Numbered from the stretch's first letter, positions 34,017 to 45,208 are shown. The stretch: 64,000 nt of DNA from Roseococcus pinisoli (GCF_018413645.1 NZ_JAHCDA010000001.1:620001-684000), one strand, 5' to 3'. Notes: generated from the letters alone by a model not told the origin. A program made the numbers and translations.

Positions 34017-34739
34017 ATGACCGACGAGGCGGGCTTCGAGGCCCGGAAGATCATCCGCGCGGCGCGGGCCGCGACCCTGGCGACGCAGCTCGAGGGCCAG
34101 CCCTTCGCCAGCCTGGTCACGCCCGCCTGCGGGCCGGACCTCGCGCCCCTGCTCTGGATCTCCACCCTGTCGGCCCATACGCGGCAGCTGATGCGCCAGC
34201 CGCGCTGCGCCCTGCTCTTCACGGGCCCCGCCCAGGACGCCAATCCGCAGACCGCGCCGCGCGTTACCCTCACGGGAATCGCCGAGCAGATCGAGGACCC
34301 GAAGCTGAAGGCGCGCTGGCTCGCCCGGCATCCCTATGCCGCGATCTATGCCGATTTCGGCGATTTCGCCCTTTGGAAAGTGAAGCCCGGCGAGGCCCTG
34401 CTGGTGGGCGGCTTCGCGCGCGCCAAGCGGCTGCGACTGGCCGAGCTGCTGCCCGATCCGGCCGCGGTGGAGGCGGTGGCGGCCGCAGAGGCGGAGATCC
34501 TCCAGCACGTGAACGACGACCATGCCGATGCCGTCGCCGCCATCGCGCAAGGCCTGCTGGGCGGCGGATCTGGGGCGTGGCGGCTCACCACGGCGGATGT
34601 CGACGGGCTGGATTTCGCGCTGGGGGAAACCGTCCTGCGGCTGGATTTCACGGCGCCTGTCGACGGGCCCGAGGGCATCCGCAAGGAGCTGATTCGCGCG
34701 GCGCGCCTGGGCCGCGCCAGCAATGCTGCATCGCAATAA
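34017..34739 (+). CDS. HugZ-like pyridoxamine 5'-phosphate oxidase fold protein with DUF2470
   Basis: 240-aa protein. The N-terminal split-barrel flavin/heme-binding domain (RAARAATLATQLEGQPFASL, FTGPAQDANPQTAPRVTLTG, HPYAAIYADFGDFALW) is joined to a C-terminal DUF2470 domain (ILQHVNDDHADAVAAIAQGLLG). This arrangement is that of HugZ/HutZ heme-degrading proteins and a larger set of uncharacterised relatives. No heme-uptake genes are nearby, so heme use is not certain. Starts at the ATG after GAGGACCGGACC. Confidence 0.85.
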   Translation: MTDEAGFEARKIIRAARAATLATQLEGQPFASLVTPACGPDLAPLLWISTLSAHTRQLMRQPRCALLFTGPAQDANPQTAPRVTLTGIAEQIEDPKLKARWLARHPYAAIYADFGDFALWKVKPGEALLVGGFARAKRLRLAELLPDPAAVEAVAAAEAEILQHVNDDHADAVAAIAQGLLGGGSGAWRLTTADVDGLDFALGETVLRLDFTAPVDGPEGIRKELIRAARLGRASNAASQ

Positions 34740-34902
34740 AGGGCTCGGTCACGTTTTTTGCGACAAATCCCGACTCGCGTCGGTTGATTCTCATTGCCAC
34801 CAGGGCTTAGCCGCCCTAATTCCGTCGCAAGTCTCGTCGAAACAGCCCGGGCCGGGGTCGCACGCGATCGATCCTGGCTGCTCGCTTCTCTGGGAACCCC
34901 CT

Positions 34903-36495
<1,593 letters not shown>

Positions 36496-36505
36496 TCTCC
36501 TGCCT

Positions 36506-36529
36506 CCGGGCGGCGGTCCCGCCGCCCGG
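36506..36529 (+). terminator. Hairpin after pckA
   Basis: CCGGGCGGCG pairs perfectly with CGCCGCCCGG over a 4-base loop, 10 bp after the pckA stop. Very stable, but no T-run follows, so termination would be imperfect. Confidence 0.5.
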
Positions 36530-36609
36530 GCTGCGCGCCGTGGAAACGGCGCCGATGACGATGGGGGGTGCGGGCCCCCTCTTCCGCCCCCGCTGGATGG
36601 GATGGTGAC

Positions 36610-37008
36610 ATGCCTGACGGTTTCATCCCCCGCCGCGAGGAGCGGCCCGTGGCCCGCAACGTTCTGGGCGGCGTGCTGCTCCCCTGCAGCATGGCGCCGC
36701 TGACCGGCTGGTTCCGTGACGGCTGCTGCAACACCGGGGAATCCGATACCGGCCTCCACACCATCTGCGTGGAAATGACGGCCGAATTCCTCGCCTTCTC
36801 CCAGGAGAGGGGCAACGACCTCTCCACGCCGCGGCCGGAATACGAGTTCCCCGGCCTCAAGCCCGGCGACCGTTGGTGCCTTTGCGCCGCGCGATGGGAA
36901 GAGGCGCGCCGCGCCGGCAAGGCGCCGCGGGTCGTGCTCGCCGCGACGCATGAGGCGACACTGCTGGTCGCGGACATCGCCCATCTACGGGCGCATGCGA
37001 CGGCCTGA
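36610..37008 (+). CDS. DUF2237 family protein
   Basis: 132-aa protein matching DUF2237 across its length. It has ARNVLGGVLLPCSMAPLTGW, FRDGCCNTGESDTGLHT, ICVEMTAEFLAFSQERGNDLSTP and FPGLKPGDRWCLCAARWEEA, with conserved cysteines and His consistent with a small metal- or cofactor-binding protein. Family function is unknown. It follows pckA by about 114 bp with a hairpin between, so cotranscription is uncertain. Confidence 0.88.
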   Translation: MPDGFIPRREERPVARNVLGGVLLPCSMAPLTGWFRDGCCNTGESDTGLHTICVEMTAEFLAFSQERGNDLSTPRPEYEFPGLKPGDRWCLCAARWEEARRAGKAPRVVLAATHEATLLVADIAHLRAHATA

Positions 37009-37296
37009 GCGACGCTCCTTCCTCGCTCCGCTTGCGCGGTACGCCTCCGGAATACATGCCTTTTCCTGCATCCCGCGACCGCCGGGGACAGCATGGGCAC
37101 CCCCTGAAAGTTTAAGGCCTCGTGGGTTCCACGGTTGTGGCCGCGCGGCATTGCGCAACCCGAGTCGGCGATGCTAAGGCCGAAGAAATTCTCCTATGAA
37201 TTGAGGCAGGACCATGCGCCGCGCAGCTGAACGCATCGTGGCCTCCGGAGGAGCGATGCGGTCCCGATCCTTGCCGCGCAAGGAAGGCCGCGACGC
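37009..37296. other. Intergenic region before the acyltransferase operon
   Basis: Contains no gene I can support. It presumably holds the promoter for the MBOAT/AlgJ-like pair; the only clear signal is GGAAGG nine bases before the MBOAT ATG. A five-codon frame starting at 37214 is too short to credit. Confidence 0.4.
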
Positions 37297-38715
37297 ATGA
37301 TCTTCGCCTCCTTCGAGTTCCTCTTCCTCTTCCTTCCCGTCTTCTTTTTCCTTTATTTCCTGACGCCGGCCCGGCACCGCAACTGGACCATCCTGATCCT
37401 CTCCTGGGCCTTCTATGCCTGGTGGCGGGTGGATTTCCTGGGGCTGCTGGTCTTCGTCACGGCCTTCAGCTTCGTCACCGCCCGGCTGATTGATCGCCTC
37501 CCGCCCGGGCCAGCGAGGAACCGGCTGCTGGCCTTCGGCCTCACCGTCATCCTGGGCGTGCTGGCCTATTTCAAATACGCCAATTTCGGTGTGCAGACCT
37601 TCAATGACGCGGTCACCGCGCTGGGCCTGACGCCCACGGCCTGGTCGGAGATCATCCTGCCGATCGGCCTCTCCTTCTACGTGCTGCAATCGGTCAGCTA
37701 CCTGGTCGACGTCTGGCGCGGCACCGTTCCGGTCAGCCGCAGCTTCGTCTCCTACGCGGCCTACAAGGCCATCTTCAGCCAGCTCATCGCCGGCCCCATC
37801 GTGCGCTACGCCGAGCTCCAGGAGGACCTGAAGCACCGCGTCCACACGCTCGAGAAGTTCGGGCTGGGCGCGCGGCGCTTCATGATCGGCTTCTGCATGA
37901 AGGTGCTGATCGCCGACACCATCTCGCCCATGGTGGACGCCGTCTATGCGCTGCCCAATCCCAGCATGGCCGACGCCTGGGCCGGCGCCGTCGGCTACAC
38001 GCTGCAGCTCTTCTTCGACTTCGCGGGCTATTCGGCGATGGCCATCGGCCTCGCGCAGATGTGCGCCTTCCGCTTCCCGGAGAACTTCAACAATCCCTAC
38101 CTGTCGGGGAACATCCAGGAATTCTGGCAGCGCTGGCACATGACGCTGAGCCGCTTCCTGCGCGACTACCTCTACATCTCGCTCGGCGGGAACCGGAAAG
38201 GCTCCTTCCGCACCTATGCCAACCTGCTACTGACCATGGTGATCGGCGGCCTGTGGCACGGCGCCAACTGGACCTTCATCTTCTGGGGCTTCTGGCACGG
38301 CAGCCTGCTCGCCCTCCATCGCGCCTGGCGCGCCGCCGGCAGGGGCCCGATGCCCTACCTGCCCGGCCATCTCCTGCTGATGCTGGTAGTGATCCTCGGC
38401 TGGGTCGCCTTCCGCGCGCACGACATGGGCAATGCGCTGGCGATGTACGGCGCCATGTTCACGCCCGGCAGCCTCAGGGTCTCCGACGAGTTGGCCTGGC
38501 AGGTGACGCCGGACCAGTGGTGGTGCCTGCTGATCGCGACGGTGCTGGTCTATCTGCCGCTGCTGGGCGAGCACCTTCCCTTTCTGCGGGCACCGCAAAG
38601 CATGGGCGCCTTCTGGCGCTACGGCTGGGCCGCGGCGCCCCTGGCGGGCTTCGTGCTGGGCATGATCCTGCTCTACAGCCGCGCCGCCGTCCCCTTCCTC
38701 TATTTCCAGTTCTGA
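37297..38715 (+). CDS. MBOAT O-acyltransferase, AlgI/WssH-like
   Basis: Polytopic membrane protein of 472 aa. It moves acetyl groups across the inner membrane for exopolysaccharide O-acetylation, as AlgI does for alginate and WssH for Pseudomonas cellulose. The N-terminus MIFASFEFLFLFLPVFFFLYFL, the QFFFDFAGYS-type segment LFFDFAGYSAMAIGLA and LSRFLRDYLYISLGGNRKG are all family hallmarks. Active-site His321 lies in GGLWHGANWTF, the same context as AlgI His322, with a second His at 334. It starts the operon with the AlgJ-like gene and converges on the bcs operon. Confidence 0.93.
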   Translation: MIFASFEFLFLFLPVFFFLYFLTPARHRNWTILILSWAFYAWWRVDFLGLLVFVTAFSFVTARLIDRLPPGPARNRLLAFGLTVILGVLAYFKYANFGVQTFNDAVTALGLTPTAWSEIILPIGLSFYVLQSVSYLVDVWRGTVPVSRSFVSYAAYKAIFSQLIAGPIVRYAELQEDLKHRVHTLEKFGLGARRFMIGFCMKVLIADTISPMVDAVYALPNPSMADAWAGAVGYTLQLFFDFAGYSAMAIGLAQMCAFRFPENFNNPYLSGNIQEFWQRWHMTLSRFLRDYLYISLGGNRKGSFRTYANLLLTMVIGGLWHGANWTFIFWGFWHGSLLALHRAWRAAGRGPMPYLPGHLLLMLVVILGWVAFRAHDMGNALAMYGAMFTPGSLRVSDELAWQVTPDQWWCLLIATVLVYLPLLGEHLPFLRAPQSMGAFWRYGWAAAPLAGFVLGMILLYSRAAVPFLYFQF

Positions 38716-38722
38716 GGGCGCG

Positions 38723-39835
38723 ATGCGGATTCGGAACTGGCTTCGCAAGATCGCCCTCTGGCAGGCCGTCATGGTCATCGCCATCCTCGCCTGGGGCTTC
38801 TCCGAGGGGCTGCGCGCCATCGCCCTCCCGGCGGCGCAGCAGCGTCTGCAGCCCACGCTGACCGGCGAGGCCTTCATCGCCGGGCGGACGGCCGCGGCGA
38901 TCAACCACATCATGGCCCACAACCTGCCCATCGACCCCTGGGCGCGCGCGGCCGGCGGCCTGTTCCGCTGGGGCTTGTTCCGCTCCGGCGGGCCGCAGGT
39001 GCGTGTGGGCTGCGACGGCTGGCTCTTCCTGAACGAGGAACTCCGCCCCTGGCCCGATGCCGAGGCCGCGATGGGCGAGCGCGTCGCGGCGCTGGCACGC
39101 ATCCGCGACCGGCTGGCCGCGCGGAACATCGCCCTGCTGGTGGCGGTGGTGCCGGACAAGGCGCGGGTGCATGGCGACCGGCTCTGCGGCGCGCCGCTTT
39201 CCGCCCAGGCGGCCGCGCGTCACGACCGCTTCCTCGCCGCGCTGGAGGCTAGGAACCTCTCCCCCCTGCCGCTGCTGGCGCCGCTGCAGGCCCTGACCGC
39301 CCGGCAGGACGCCTATTGGCGCACGGACACCCATTGGAACCAGGACGGCGCGGCCACGGCCGCCCAGGCCATTGCCGCCCGCGCGGCAGGCCTCACGCTG
39401 GACCGGCCCGGCGGCTTCACCACGACCCGCGACGTCATCCTGACCCCTGGCCCGGGCGACCTGCTGCGCCTGATGGGCCTCGACATCCTGCCCGACGGGC
39501 TGCGGCCGCCGATCGACCGGCAGTACCTCGCCCATACCCGCGAGCCCGAGGCCTCCGGTGGCCTGCTGGACGACGATGCCGGCGCGCCGCAGGTGGCGCT
39601 GATCGGCTCCTCCTATTCGGTGAACGCCAATTTCCACGGCGCCCTGCAGGAGGCGCTGGGCACCAGGGTCACGAATCTGGCCCGGGCGGGCGGCGGCTTC
39701 TCCGGCGCCGCCTCGGACTATTTTTCCGGCGCGACCTTCCGCGAGAGCCCGCCGCGGCTGGTCATCTGGGAAATCCCGGAGCGGGTGATCGGCCAGCCCG
39801 TCACGCCTGAGGAGCGGGCCTTTCTCGAGCGATAG
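38723..39835 (+). CDS. AlgJ/WssI-like periplasmic O-acetyltransferase (SGNH/DHHW)
   Basis: 370-aa membrane-anchored periplasmic protein, with an N-terminal helix at about residues 9-30. It has the AlgJ/AlgX-type SGNH layout: the Asp-His pair in RTDTHWNQDGA (about Asp201, His203) and the nucleophile Ser in LIGSSYSVNANF. The segment GCDGWLFLNEE is the typical entry to this domain. It would accept acetyl groups from the MBOAT partner 7 bp upstream and pass them to polymer. Ends 6 bp from the convergent SGNH hydrolase stop. Confidence 0.87.
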   Translation: MRIRNWLRKIALWQAVMVIAILAWGFSEGLRAIALPAAQQRLQPTLTGEAFIAGRTAAAINHIMAHNLPIDPWARAAGGLFRWGLFRSGGPQVRVGCDGWLFLNEELRPWPDAEAAMGERVAALARIRDRLAARNIALLVAVVPDKARVHGDRLCGAPLSAQAAARHDRFLAALEARNLSPLPLLAPLQALTARQDAYWRTDTHWNQDGAATAAQAIAARAAGLTLDRPGGFTTTRDVILTPGPGDLLRLMGLDILPDGLRPPIDRQYLAHTREPEASGGLLDDDAGAPQVALIGSSYSVNANFHGALQEALGTRVTNLARAGGGFSGAASDYFSGATFRESPPRLVIWEIPERVIGQPVTPEERAFLER

Positions 39836-39841
39836 GCCGCG

Positions 39842-40576
39842 TCAGCGCAGCGTGTCGCGCAGGATCGGCTCGATCGCCGTCGAGAGAATCGCGTAGCCGA
39901 CCATGGTGAGGTGGAGCGTGTCGAAGGACACGTAGTTGCCGAGATTGCCCGCCCCATCGAGCAGCAGCGGGCCAGGATTGGCGAAGACGACGCGCCGACC
40001 ATCCGCACAGGAGGCAATGAGGCGGTTGGTCTGCTCGACCAGCGGCCGCACCGGATCGGCCGTCGTGGTCCCGCGCGGCAGGATGCCCAGCAGCAGGATC
40101 CGCGACGTCGGCGAAAGCTGCTGCAGCTTGGCCACGATGGCGCCGATGCCCGCCGCGGTATTCTCCGGCGTCGAGCCGTAGCCGAGATTGTTCGTGCCGA
40201 TCATCAGCACGATGAGCTCGGGGCGCAGCCCGTTGGGCCAATGCCCGTTCTCCAGCCGCCACAGCAGGCCCTGGGTCGCGTCGCCGCCCAGGCCGAGGTT
40301 CAGCGGCGCGCGATGCCCGTAGAACTGCTGATAGATCTGTGCCTGCCAGCCCTCGATGATGGAATCGCCGAGGAAGACCAGCCGGCTATGCGATACATTG
40401 GTCTGCCGCAGCCGCGCCGTCAGCGCGTCGGCGCCCACCCCCCAGGGCGGCCAGGGTTGCCGGCTCGCCTGCGCTTCCGCCGGTAGCGCGAGCCCCCGGT
40501 GCGGCGCCGGGCATGCCGCGAAGGCGGGCAAGGCGAGCCCGGCGGCCAGGGCGGCGGCCGTGAGCCACAGCCGCAT
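39842..40576 (-). CDS. Exported SGNH/GDSL hydrolase
   Basis: 244-aa secreted esterase-type protein of the platelet-activating-factor-acetylhydrolase-like SGNH group. Signal peptide is residues 1-21 (ending AFAAC). Block I is FLGDSIIEGW (Ser72), the Gly block is NLGLGGDATQG, the Asn block is MIGTNN (Asn130) and the C-terminal pair is Asp219/His222 in FDTLHLT. The catalytic set is complete. It is the last gene of the bcs operon, 8 bp after bcsC. In Komagataeibacter the type II cellulose operon carries an SGNH gene (bcsX) with an acyltransferase, so a role in acyl editing of cellulose is plausible; this is inference. Confidence 0.85.
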   Translation of the reverse strand: MRLWLTAAALAAGLALPAFAACPAPHRGLALPAEAQASRQPWPPWGVGADALTARLRQTNVSHSRLVFLGDSIIEGWQAQIYQQFYGHRAPLNLGLGGDATQGLLWRLENGHWPNGLRPELIVLMIGTNNLGYGSTPENTAAGIGAIVAKLQQLSPTSRILLLGILPRGTTTADPVRPLVEQTNRLIASCADGRRVVFANPGPLLLDGAGNLGNYVSFDTLHLTMVGYAILSTAIEPILRDTLR

Positions 40577-40584
40577 CCCCTGGC

Positions 40585-43500
40585 TCACCAGACCGGCCGG
40601 GTCGAGCCCTGCGGGAGCTGAACCCATTCCGGCCGTCCCTGCCGGTAGCTGCTCTGGATGGGGTCGTTCACGTTCGGCCGCGGATAGGCCGCGCCGTCAT
40701 AGAAGGGCTGCAGATCCGCCCGCGGCTGATCCAGGCGCCAGCGGAGGTAGAAGAAGCCCGCCGCCTCGTCCCAGTTGCCCACCCGCTCGTAGCGGCCGGC
40801 CGCGCCCAGGCGCAGGTTCGGCGTGAGCGCGTATTCCAGGTTCGCGAAGATCGAGCCGGTCGGTCCCGTGCTCCGGTAGCCCGCGACGCGCGTGGCGAGC
40901 GAGCTGTCCAGCGCGGCCGCCTGCTCCAGCTGCGCCTGCATGGCGGCATTGGTGGGGAAGACCGCGCTCGAGCTCGTGCGATAGGCCTGGTAACCAGCCC
41001 CGCCCACCGTGCGGAAGGACCAGTCGCCCCAATGGCCGATATACTCGGCCTGGACCTGGCCCTGCAGGCTCTGCTGCGGGCTGAAGTAGCCGCCATGGCC
41101 GAAGGTGAAGCCGCTCAGATTGTGGTCGTAGCCGGTGTAGAAGCCGCCGACGCCCAGGGTCAGGCTCTGGTTCCGGTTGCGCAGCACGTTGTAGTAGGCG
41201 CCGACCGAGGCCTCGATCCGCTTGTTCGACTGCACGTTCTGGCCGTCGATCGAATAGCCGCCGACCCCGGCATAGGCGCCCCAGCGTCCGCCCGGCGTGT
41301 ATTCCAGCTGCACCCGGCCGCCGGTCCGCACCACGCCGCCCCAATTCGTCGGCCAGTTGCGCTCGCGCTGGCCGGCATAGGAGAGGATGCTGTCCGTCAT
41401 GGCGCGGCGCTCGAAGGTCATGCGCACGCGGAACTGCTCGTTGATGCGCGGCACGACTTCCACGCCGCCCACCACGGTGGGGTTGGCGAAGCCAAGCGGC
41501 GTCGAGCCGATATCGGCGCGGAAGTTGTTGCGCAGATAGGTCAGCCGCAGCGCCGCGCCGTCGACCGCCGCATTGGGCCGGCGGAATTCCGACTGCGGCA
41601 GCAGCGGGTTGGTGCCGAACTGGCGCCCCGCCGCGAGGTTGTTGGCGAGACGCCCAGCATTCATCGAGACCGTGTCGAGCCCGACCACGACGCGCCCGCC
41701 GATCCCCGGCACGGGCGTCGAGACCTCGACGGGCACCACCGTCGTCGTCGCACGCGAAAGGCCGGCATCGCCCGTGCGGCTCTGGATCTGGACGCCGGCC
41801 TGCAGCCAGGTCGCCGCCTCGTCGCGGGCGCGCACCAGCTCTTCCGCGATCTGGATCGAGGTCCGGTCGGTGAGGCCGCTGGTGGTGCCGCGCCGCGTGG
41901 GGCTGAAGGCGCGGGCGGTCTGGTCCGCCTCGACGATCTGCCCGCTCTGCCGCAGGTGATCCAGCCGACGCGCCGCGACCCGCTCCAGCACCTGCAGCGT
42001 GCGCACATAGTCGCCACGCGCCCGGGCCACGCGGCTTTCCGCCATCAGCACCTGGCTGTCATTGGGATGGAAGAAGGCCGTCTCGGTGAGCAGCGCATCC
42101 GCCTCGCGAAAGTTGCCCTCCGCGGTCGCGACGTCGATCAGCGCGAGGCGCGCCTGCAGGTTGCGCGGATCGCGCTCCAGCACGGCCTGCACGAGCTCCC
42201 GCGCCTCGGCGAAGCGGCGCGCGCCGACATAGAGGCGCACGAGCGCCATGTTCAGCGGCACGCTGGTCGGCTGGGCCTCGAGGTTGGGCCGCAGCGCCTG
42301 ATAGGCTTCCTCCGGCGCCTCGCGGGCGTTCAGCGCATCGGCCTGCTGGACCGCGCCCTGCTCCATCACCCGCGCGAGCTCACGCCGCGTCTCGACCGGC
42401 AAGCTAGTATCGGCCGCGAGCGGATTGGCCAGCGCCGCGGCGTCCTCCATCCGGTCGGCCTCGAGCAGCGCGCTTGCAAGGTCGATGCGGTTCTGCGCCG
42501 TCGTCATCGGATTGGCGACGAGCGCCGCGCGCGCGGCAAGGCCCGCGCCGTAGCTGTCGCCGAGGCGGGCGAAGGCCCGCACCGCCGCCGGGCCGCTGGC
42601 GAAGCTGGGGTCGCGACGGCCGGCCAGGGCCAGCAGCGCCTCGCGCGCGCCCGGACGGCCCTCGCGCACCTGGTATTCGACCTGGCGCACCTCGGCCTCG
42701 CGCCGGGCATTGGCCAGCAGGCGGTTCGTGTCGCTGTTGCGCAGCCGGACCGGGATACGGTCCAGCAGGGTCAGCACGGTGCCGTAGCGCTCGTCCTCAG
42801 CCGCCAGAAGGGCCGCGGCCGTCGAGCTGTCGGCGCTGGTGTCCTGCTCCATCTGGGCCTGCAGGGCCCGGGCTTCGTCCAGCCGATCCATCGCGCGCAG
42901 CTGGCGCACGACGTCGAGCCGCACCCAGGCATTGCCAGGATCCTGGGCCAGCGCGCGCCGCAGGGCCTCCAGCCGGGCCTCCGGATCGTCCAGCAGCAGC
43001 GCGCGATCGCGCATGACGATGGCGCGCGCCTCGCCGGCGCCGGCGATGGTCAGCCCCGCCTCGCGCTGCAGCGCATCGGCCTCGGCGATCCGGCCCTGGC
43101 CGGTCAGCGCGAAATAGAGGCCCGTCTGGGCGTCGCGCAGGCTCGGCCGCAGACCCAGGGCGTTGCGGAAGCGCGTCTCGGCCGTCCCGTAATCCCGGCG
43201 CTGCAGGGCGACCTGGCCGAGGATCAACTCCGCATCCAGGCGCTGCTGGCCGCGCGCCGAAAGTCCCTGGCGCGCCAGACGGTCCGCCGCGTCCAGGTCG
43301 CCGCGTTGAAGCGCACGCCAGCCCTGGGCCGTCGGCGGCGAGACATAGCCGCCGCCGCCGGTGCCGGTCGCGCGAGTGGAATAGGGCCTGAGGTCGCCGA
43401 CGGACCGCGTGAACTCCGCGGCGCGATCCGGCGCCAGGGCGACCGCGCGCTCCAGCAGGCGGCGCGCCTCGTCCATCCGGTTCTGGATCTTGCGCAGCAC

Positions 43501-44487
43501 CGCGAGGCCCAACACGGCCTCCGCATCATTCTCGTCGAGAGCGAGGGCCGCGTTGAAGCGGCGTTCGGCCTCGGCATAATCCCGGCGGTCGATCTCCGCC
43601 CAGCCGACGATGCGCGCTTCGGGTCCAGGCGCAATTCCGCCCTGCGCGGCCTGCAGCTTCGCCTCGAGCTCGCGATCGCCGGGGAAGGCGGACAGATAGG
43701 CCTGGACTCGGACGGCCGTCTCGGCCTCGTCGCCGAGCCATAACAGCGCCTGCCGCCAGGCCTGCCGCGCCGGCTCGCGCATGGCGGGGCGTCGGGCCAG
43801 CTGCTGCAGGCGGTCGACGCCCTCGGCGCGGGTGTCCTCGCGATAGGTCAGGATCTGGGCATAGGTCAGCGCGAGGCGCGTGTCGTTCGGCGCGGCCGCG
43901 ACCTGCCGGTTGAGCGCCTGCACGGCCTCGCGGTAGCCGGCCTCGGAGGACGAGGCCAGCACCTGGTAATATTCGGAGGACAGCGCCGCAGGGACGCGGC
44001 CGTCGCGGAAGACCTGGCGATAGCGTTCCACCGACTCGGCGCCGCGGCCCGCCGCGGCCAGCGCGCGCGCCGCCGCCAGGGCTTCGGCATCGTCGTTGAG
44101 AAGCCGCACGAGATCGCCGAGGCGGGTCAGCCGGGCATCCTGCGGCGCTATACGGCGGAACTGCTGCAGATGGCGCTGCGCGGCGGCGGTCTGGTTGCTG
44201 ACGGCCGCCGTCTCCACCGCACCGCTCAGCGCGTCGAGGTTGTTGGGCTCCACGGCCAGCAGGCGCTCATAGGCCTGCAGGGCCCGCTCCGGGTGCCCCT
44301 GCTGCTGCCAGAACTGCGCCTGCTCCACGAGGTTGTTCGCCGCCGAGCCGCCGGAGGTGCGGACATCGGCCGGCGCCTGCGCCTGGGCCGGCACCGTCGC
44401 GGCGAGAAGCGCGGCGAAGGCCACGTAGGCGGCGGACGAACGACGAGTGTCCTGACGCGCGCCCTTACGGCTCCGGTGCGGCATCAT
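40585..44487 (-). CDS. bcsC: Cellulose synthase outer-membrane subunit BcsC
   Basis: Cellulose export protein of 1300 aa. A signal peptide (about 1-32, ending AQAQAP) precedes a long periplasmic series of TPR repeats (for example AQFWQQQGHPERALQAYERLL) filling about residues 40-850. The C-terminal BCSC_C outer-membrane beta-barrel begins near DAGLSRATTTVVPVEVSTP and ends in a PVW-type aromatic terminus. The start is the ATG with AAGGAAAGG upstream (MMPHRSRKG). It sits between the AlgF-like gene and the SGNH hydrolase. Size and layout match the acetic-acid-bacterium and enterobacterial proteins. Confidence 0.93.
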   Translation of the reverse strand: MMPHRSRKGARQDTRRSSAAYVAFAALLAATVPAQAQAPADVRTSGGSAANNLVEQAQFWQQQGHPERALQAYERLLAVEPNNLDALSGAVETAAVSNQTAAAQRHLQQFRRIAPQDARLTRLGDLVRLLNDDAEALAAARALAAAGRGAESVERYRQVFRDGRVPAALSSEYYQVLASSSEAGYREAVQALNRQVAAAPNDTRLALTYAQILTYREDTRAEGVDRLQQLARRPAMREPARQAWRQALLWLGDEAETAVRVQAYLSAFPGDRELEAKLQAAQGGIAPGPEARIVGWAEIDRRDYAEAERRFNAALALDENDAEAVLGLAVLRKIQNRMDEARRLLERAVALAPDRAAEFTRSVGDLRPYSTRATGTGGGGYVSPPTAQGWRALQRGDLDAADRLARQGLSARGQQRLDAELILGQVALQRRDYGTAETRFRNALGLRPSLRDAQTGLYFALTGQGRIAEADALQREAGLTIAGAGEARAIVMRDRALLLDDPEARLEALRRALAQDPGNAWVRLDVVRQLRAMDRLDEARALQAQMEQDTSADSSTAAALLAAEDERYGTVLTLLDRIPVRLRNSDTNRLLANARREAEVRQVEYQVREGRPGAREALLALAGRRDPSFASGPAAVRAFARLGDSYGAGLAARAALVANPMTTAQNRIDLASALLEADRMEDAAALANPLAADTSLPVETRRELARVMEQGAVQQADALNAREAPEEAYQALRPNLEAQPTSVPLNMALVRLYVGARRFAEARELVQAVLERDPRNLQARLALIDVATAEGNFREADALLTETAFFHPNDSQVLMAESRVARARGDYVRTLQVLERVAARRLDHLRQSGQIVEADQTARAFSPTRRGTTSGLTDRTSIQIAEELVRARDEAATWLQAGVQIQSRTGDAGLSRATTTVVPVEVSTPVPGIGGRVVVGLDTVSMNAGRLANNLAAGRQFGTNPLLPQSEFRRPNAAVDGAALRLTYLRNNFRADIGSTPLGFANPTVVGGVEVVPRINEQFRVRMTFERRAMTDSILSYAGQRERNWPTNWGGVVRTGGRVQLEYTPGGRWGAYAGVGGYSIDGQNVQSNKRIEASVGAYYNVLRNRNQSLTLGVGGFYTGYDHNLSGFTFGHGGYFSPQQSLQGQVQAEYIGHWGDWSFRTVGGAGYQAYRTSSSAVFPTNAAMQAQLEQAAALDSSLATRVAGYRSTGPTGSIFANLEYALTPNLRLGAAGRYERVGNWDEAAGFFYLRWRLDQPRADLQPFYDGAAYPRPNVNDPIQSSYRQGRPEWVQLPQGSTRPVW

Positions 44488-44515
44488 CGGCCTTTCCTTC
44501 ATCATGCCCCGCCCG

Positions 44516-45208
44516 TCATCGCTGATACCGTGCCGTCGTGTCGCGGGTCATGAAGCCGCGGACATCGCTGCCGGAGCCCATGAGCCAGATGCTGTACATG
44601 CCGCCCGCCTCGAGGCCCTGCAGCTCGATCGGCGCCGCCGCGCGGTCGCCGCAGCTCGCGCCGACACGCGCCGTCACCGGGTTCACGCTGCGGGCGCGGG
44701 TGCCCAGTGCCGCCACACCCTCGAAGATCGCCGGGCCCGAAGGCAGCAGCGCGAGGCTGGCGGCCGGACAATCCGGCAGGGCGTTGTAGAAGGCGATGCG
44801 CGAGCGCGTCTGGTTGAAATCGGCCGTGTCCACCACCGCGGTGGCGCCGATGCCGTCCGCCGTCCGGTGCAGCAGCACGGTGTTGAAGCTGCCAGGCTCG
44901 ACCCGCAGCGTCGCGTTGCCGCGGTGCTGGCCTTCCTGGAACTCGAGCCGGAGCGTCCGGCCGGCCACGTTCTCGACCGCCGTATAGGCCATGATGCGCT
45001 GCGCCGGCTCGGTACCGAGCCGCTGTGCCGGCAGGAAGTCAGGGCGCGCCTGCACCTCGCCGCCCAGGCCGTTCACGAGGCGGAGATAGGCCGAGCCGCG
45101 CGGTGGCACCGGGTCGTAAACCTGACTCTGCGCCTGCGCCTGGAAGGCGAGGCCGGGAGCGAGGGCGAGGAATGCCGCCGCTAGCGTCGCACGAAGAAGG
45201 CGCCTCAT
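44516..45208 (-). CDS. AlgF/WssG-like periplasmic O-acetylation protein
   Basis: 230-aa exported protein (signal peptide about 1-26, ending AQAQS) of the AlgF family. The start of the mature domain, VYDPVPPRGSAYLRLVNGL, and the closing region GMYSIWLMGSGSDVRGFMTRD match the family pattern. In alginate and Wss systems AlgF/WssG is needed for acetylation as a periplasmic adaptor with AlgI/AlgJ/AlgX. Its ATG overlaps the stop of the AlgX-like gene, so the two are coupled. bcsC follows 28 bp later. Confidence 0.85.
   Translation of the reverse strand: MRRLLRATLAAAFLALAPGLAFQAQAQSQVYDPVPPRGSAYLRLVNGLGGEVQARPDFLPAQRLGTEPAQRIMAYTAVENVAGRTLRLEFQEGQHRGNATLRVEPGSFNTVLLHRTADGIGATAVVDTADFNQTRSRIAFYNALPDCPAASLALLPSGPAIFEGVAALGTRARSVNPVTARVGASCGDRAAAPIELQGLEAGGMYSIWLMGSGSDVRGFMTRDTTARYQR

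Noticed and set aside
34785-34800. GATTCTCATTGCC-like half Fur box upstream of pckA
   Set aside because: Only one half-site matches and the other arm is missing; no iron genes follow.
34760-34829. TTGCGAC and GTCGCAA arms upstream of pckA as a possible operator
   Set aside because: Seven-base arms are more than 50 bases apart, which is not compelling without conservation data.
41032-43743. A 903-codon open frame antisense to bcsC
   Set aside because: Low-complexity His/Arg/Gln sequence mirroring the TPR codons; no homology.
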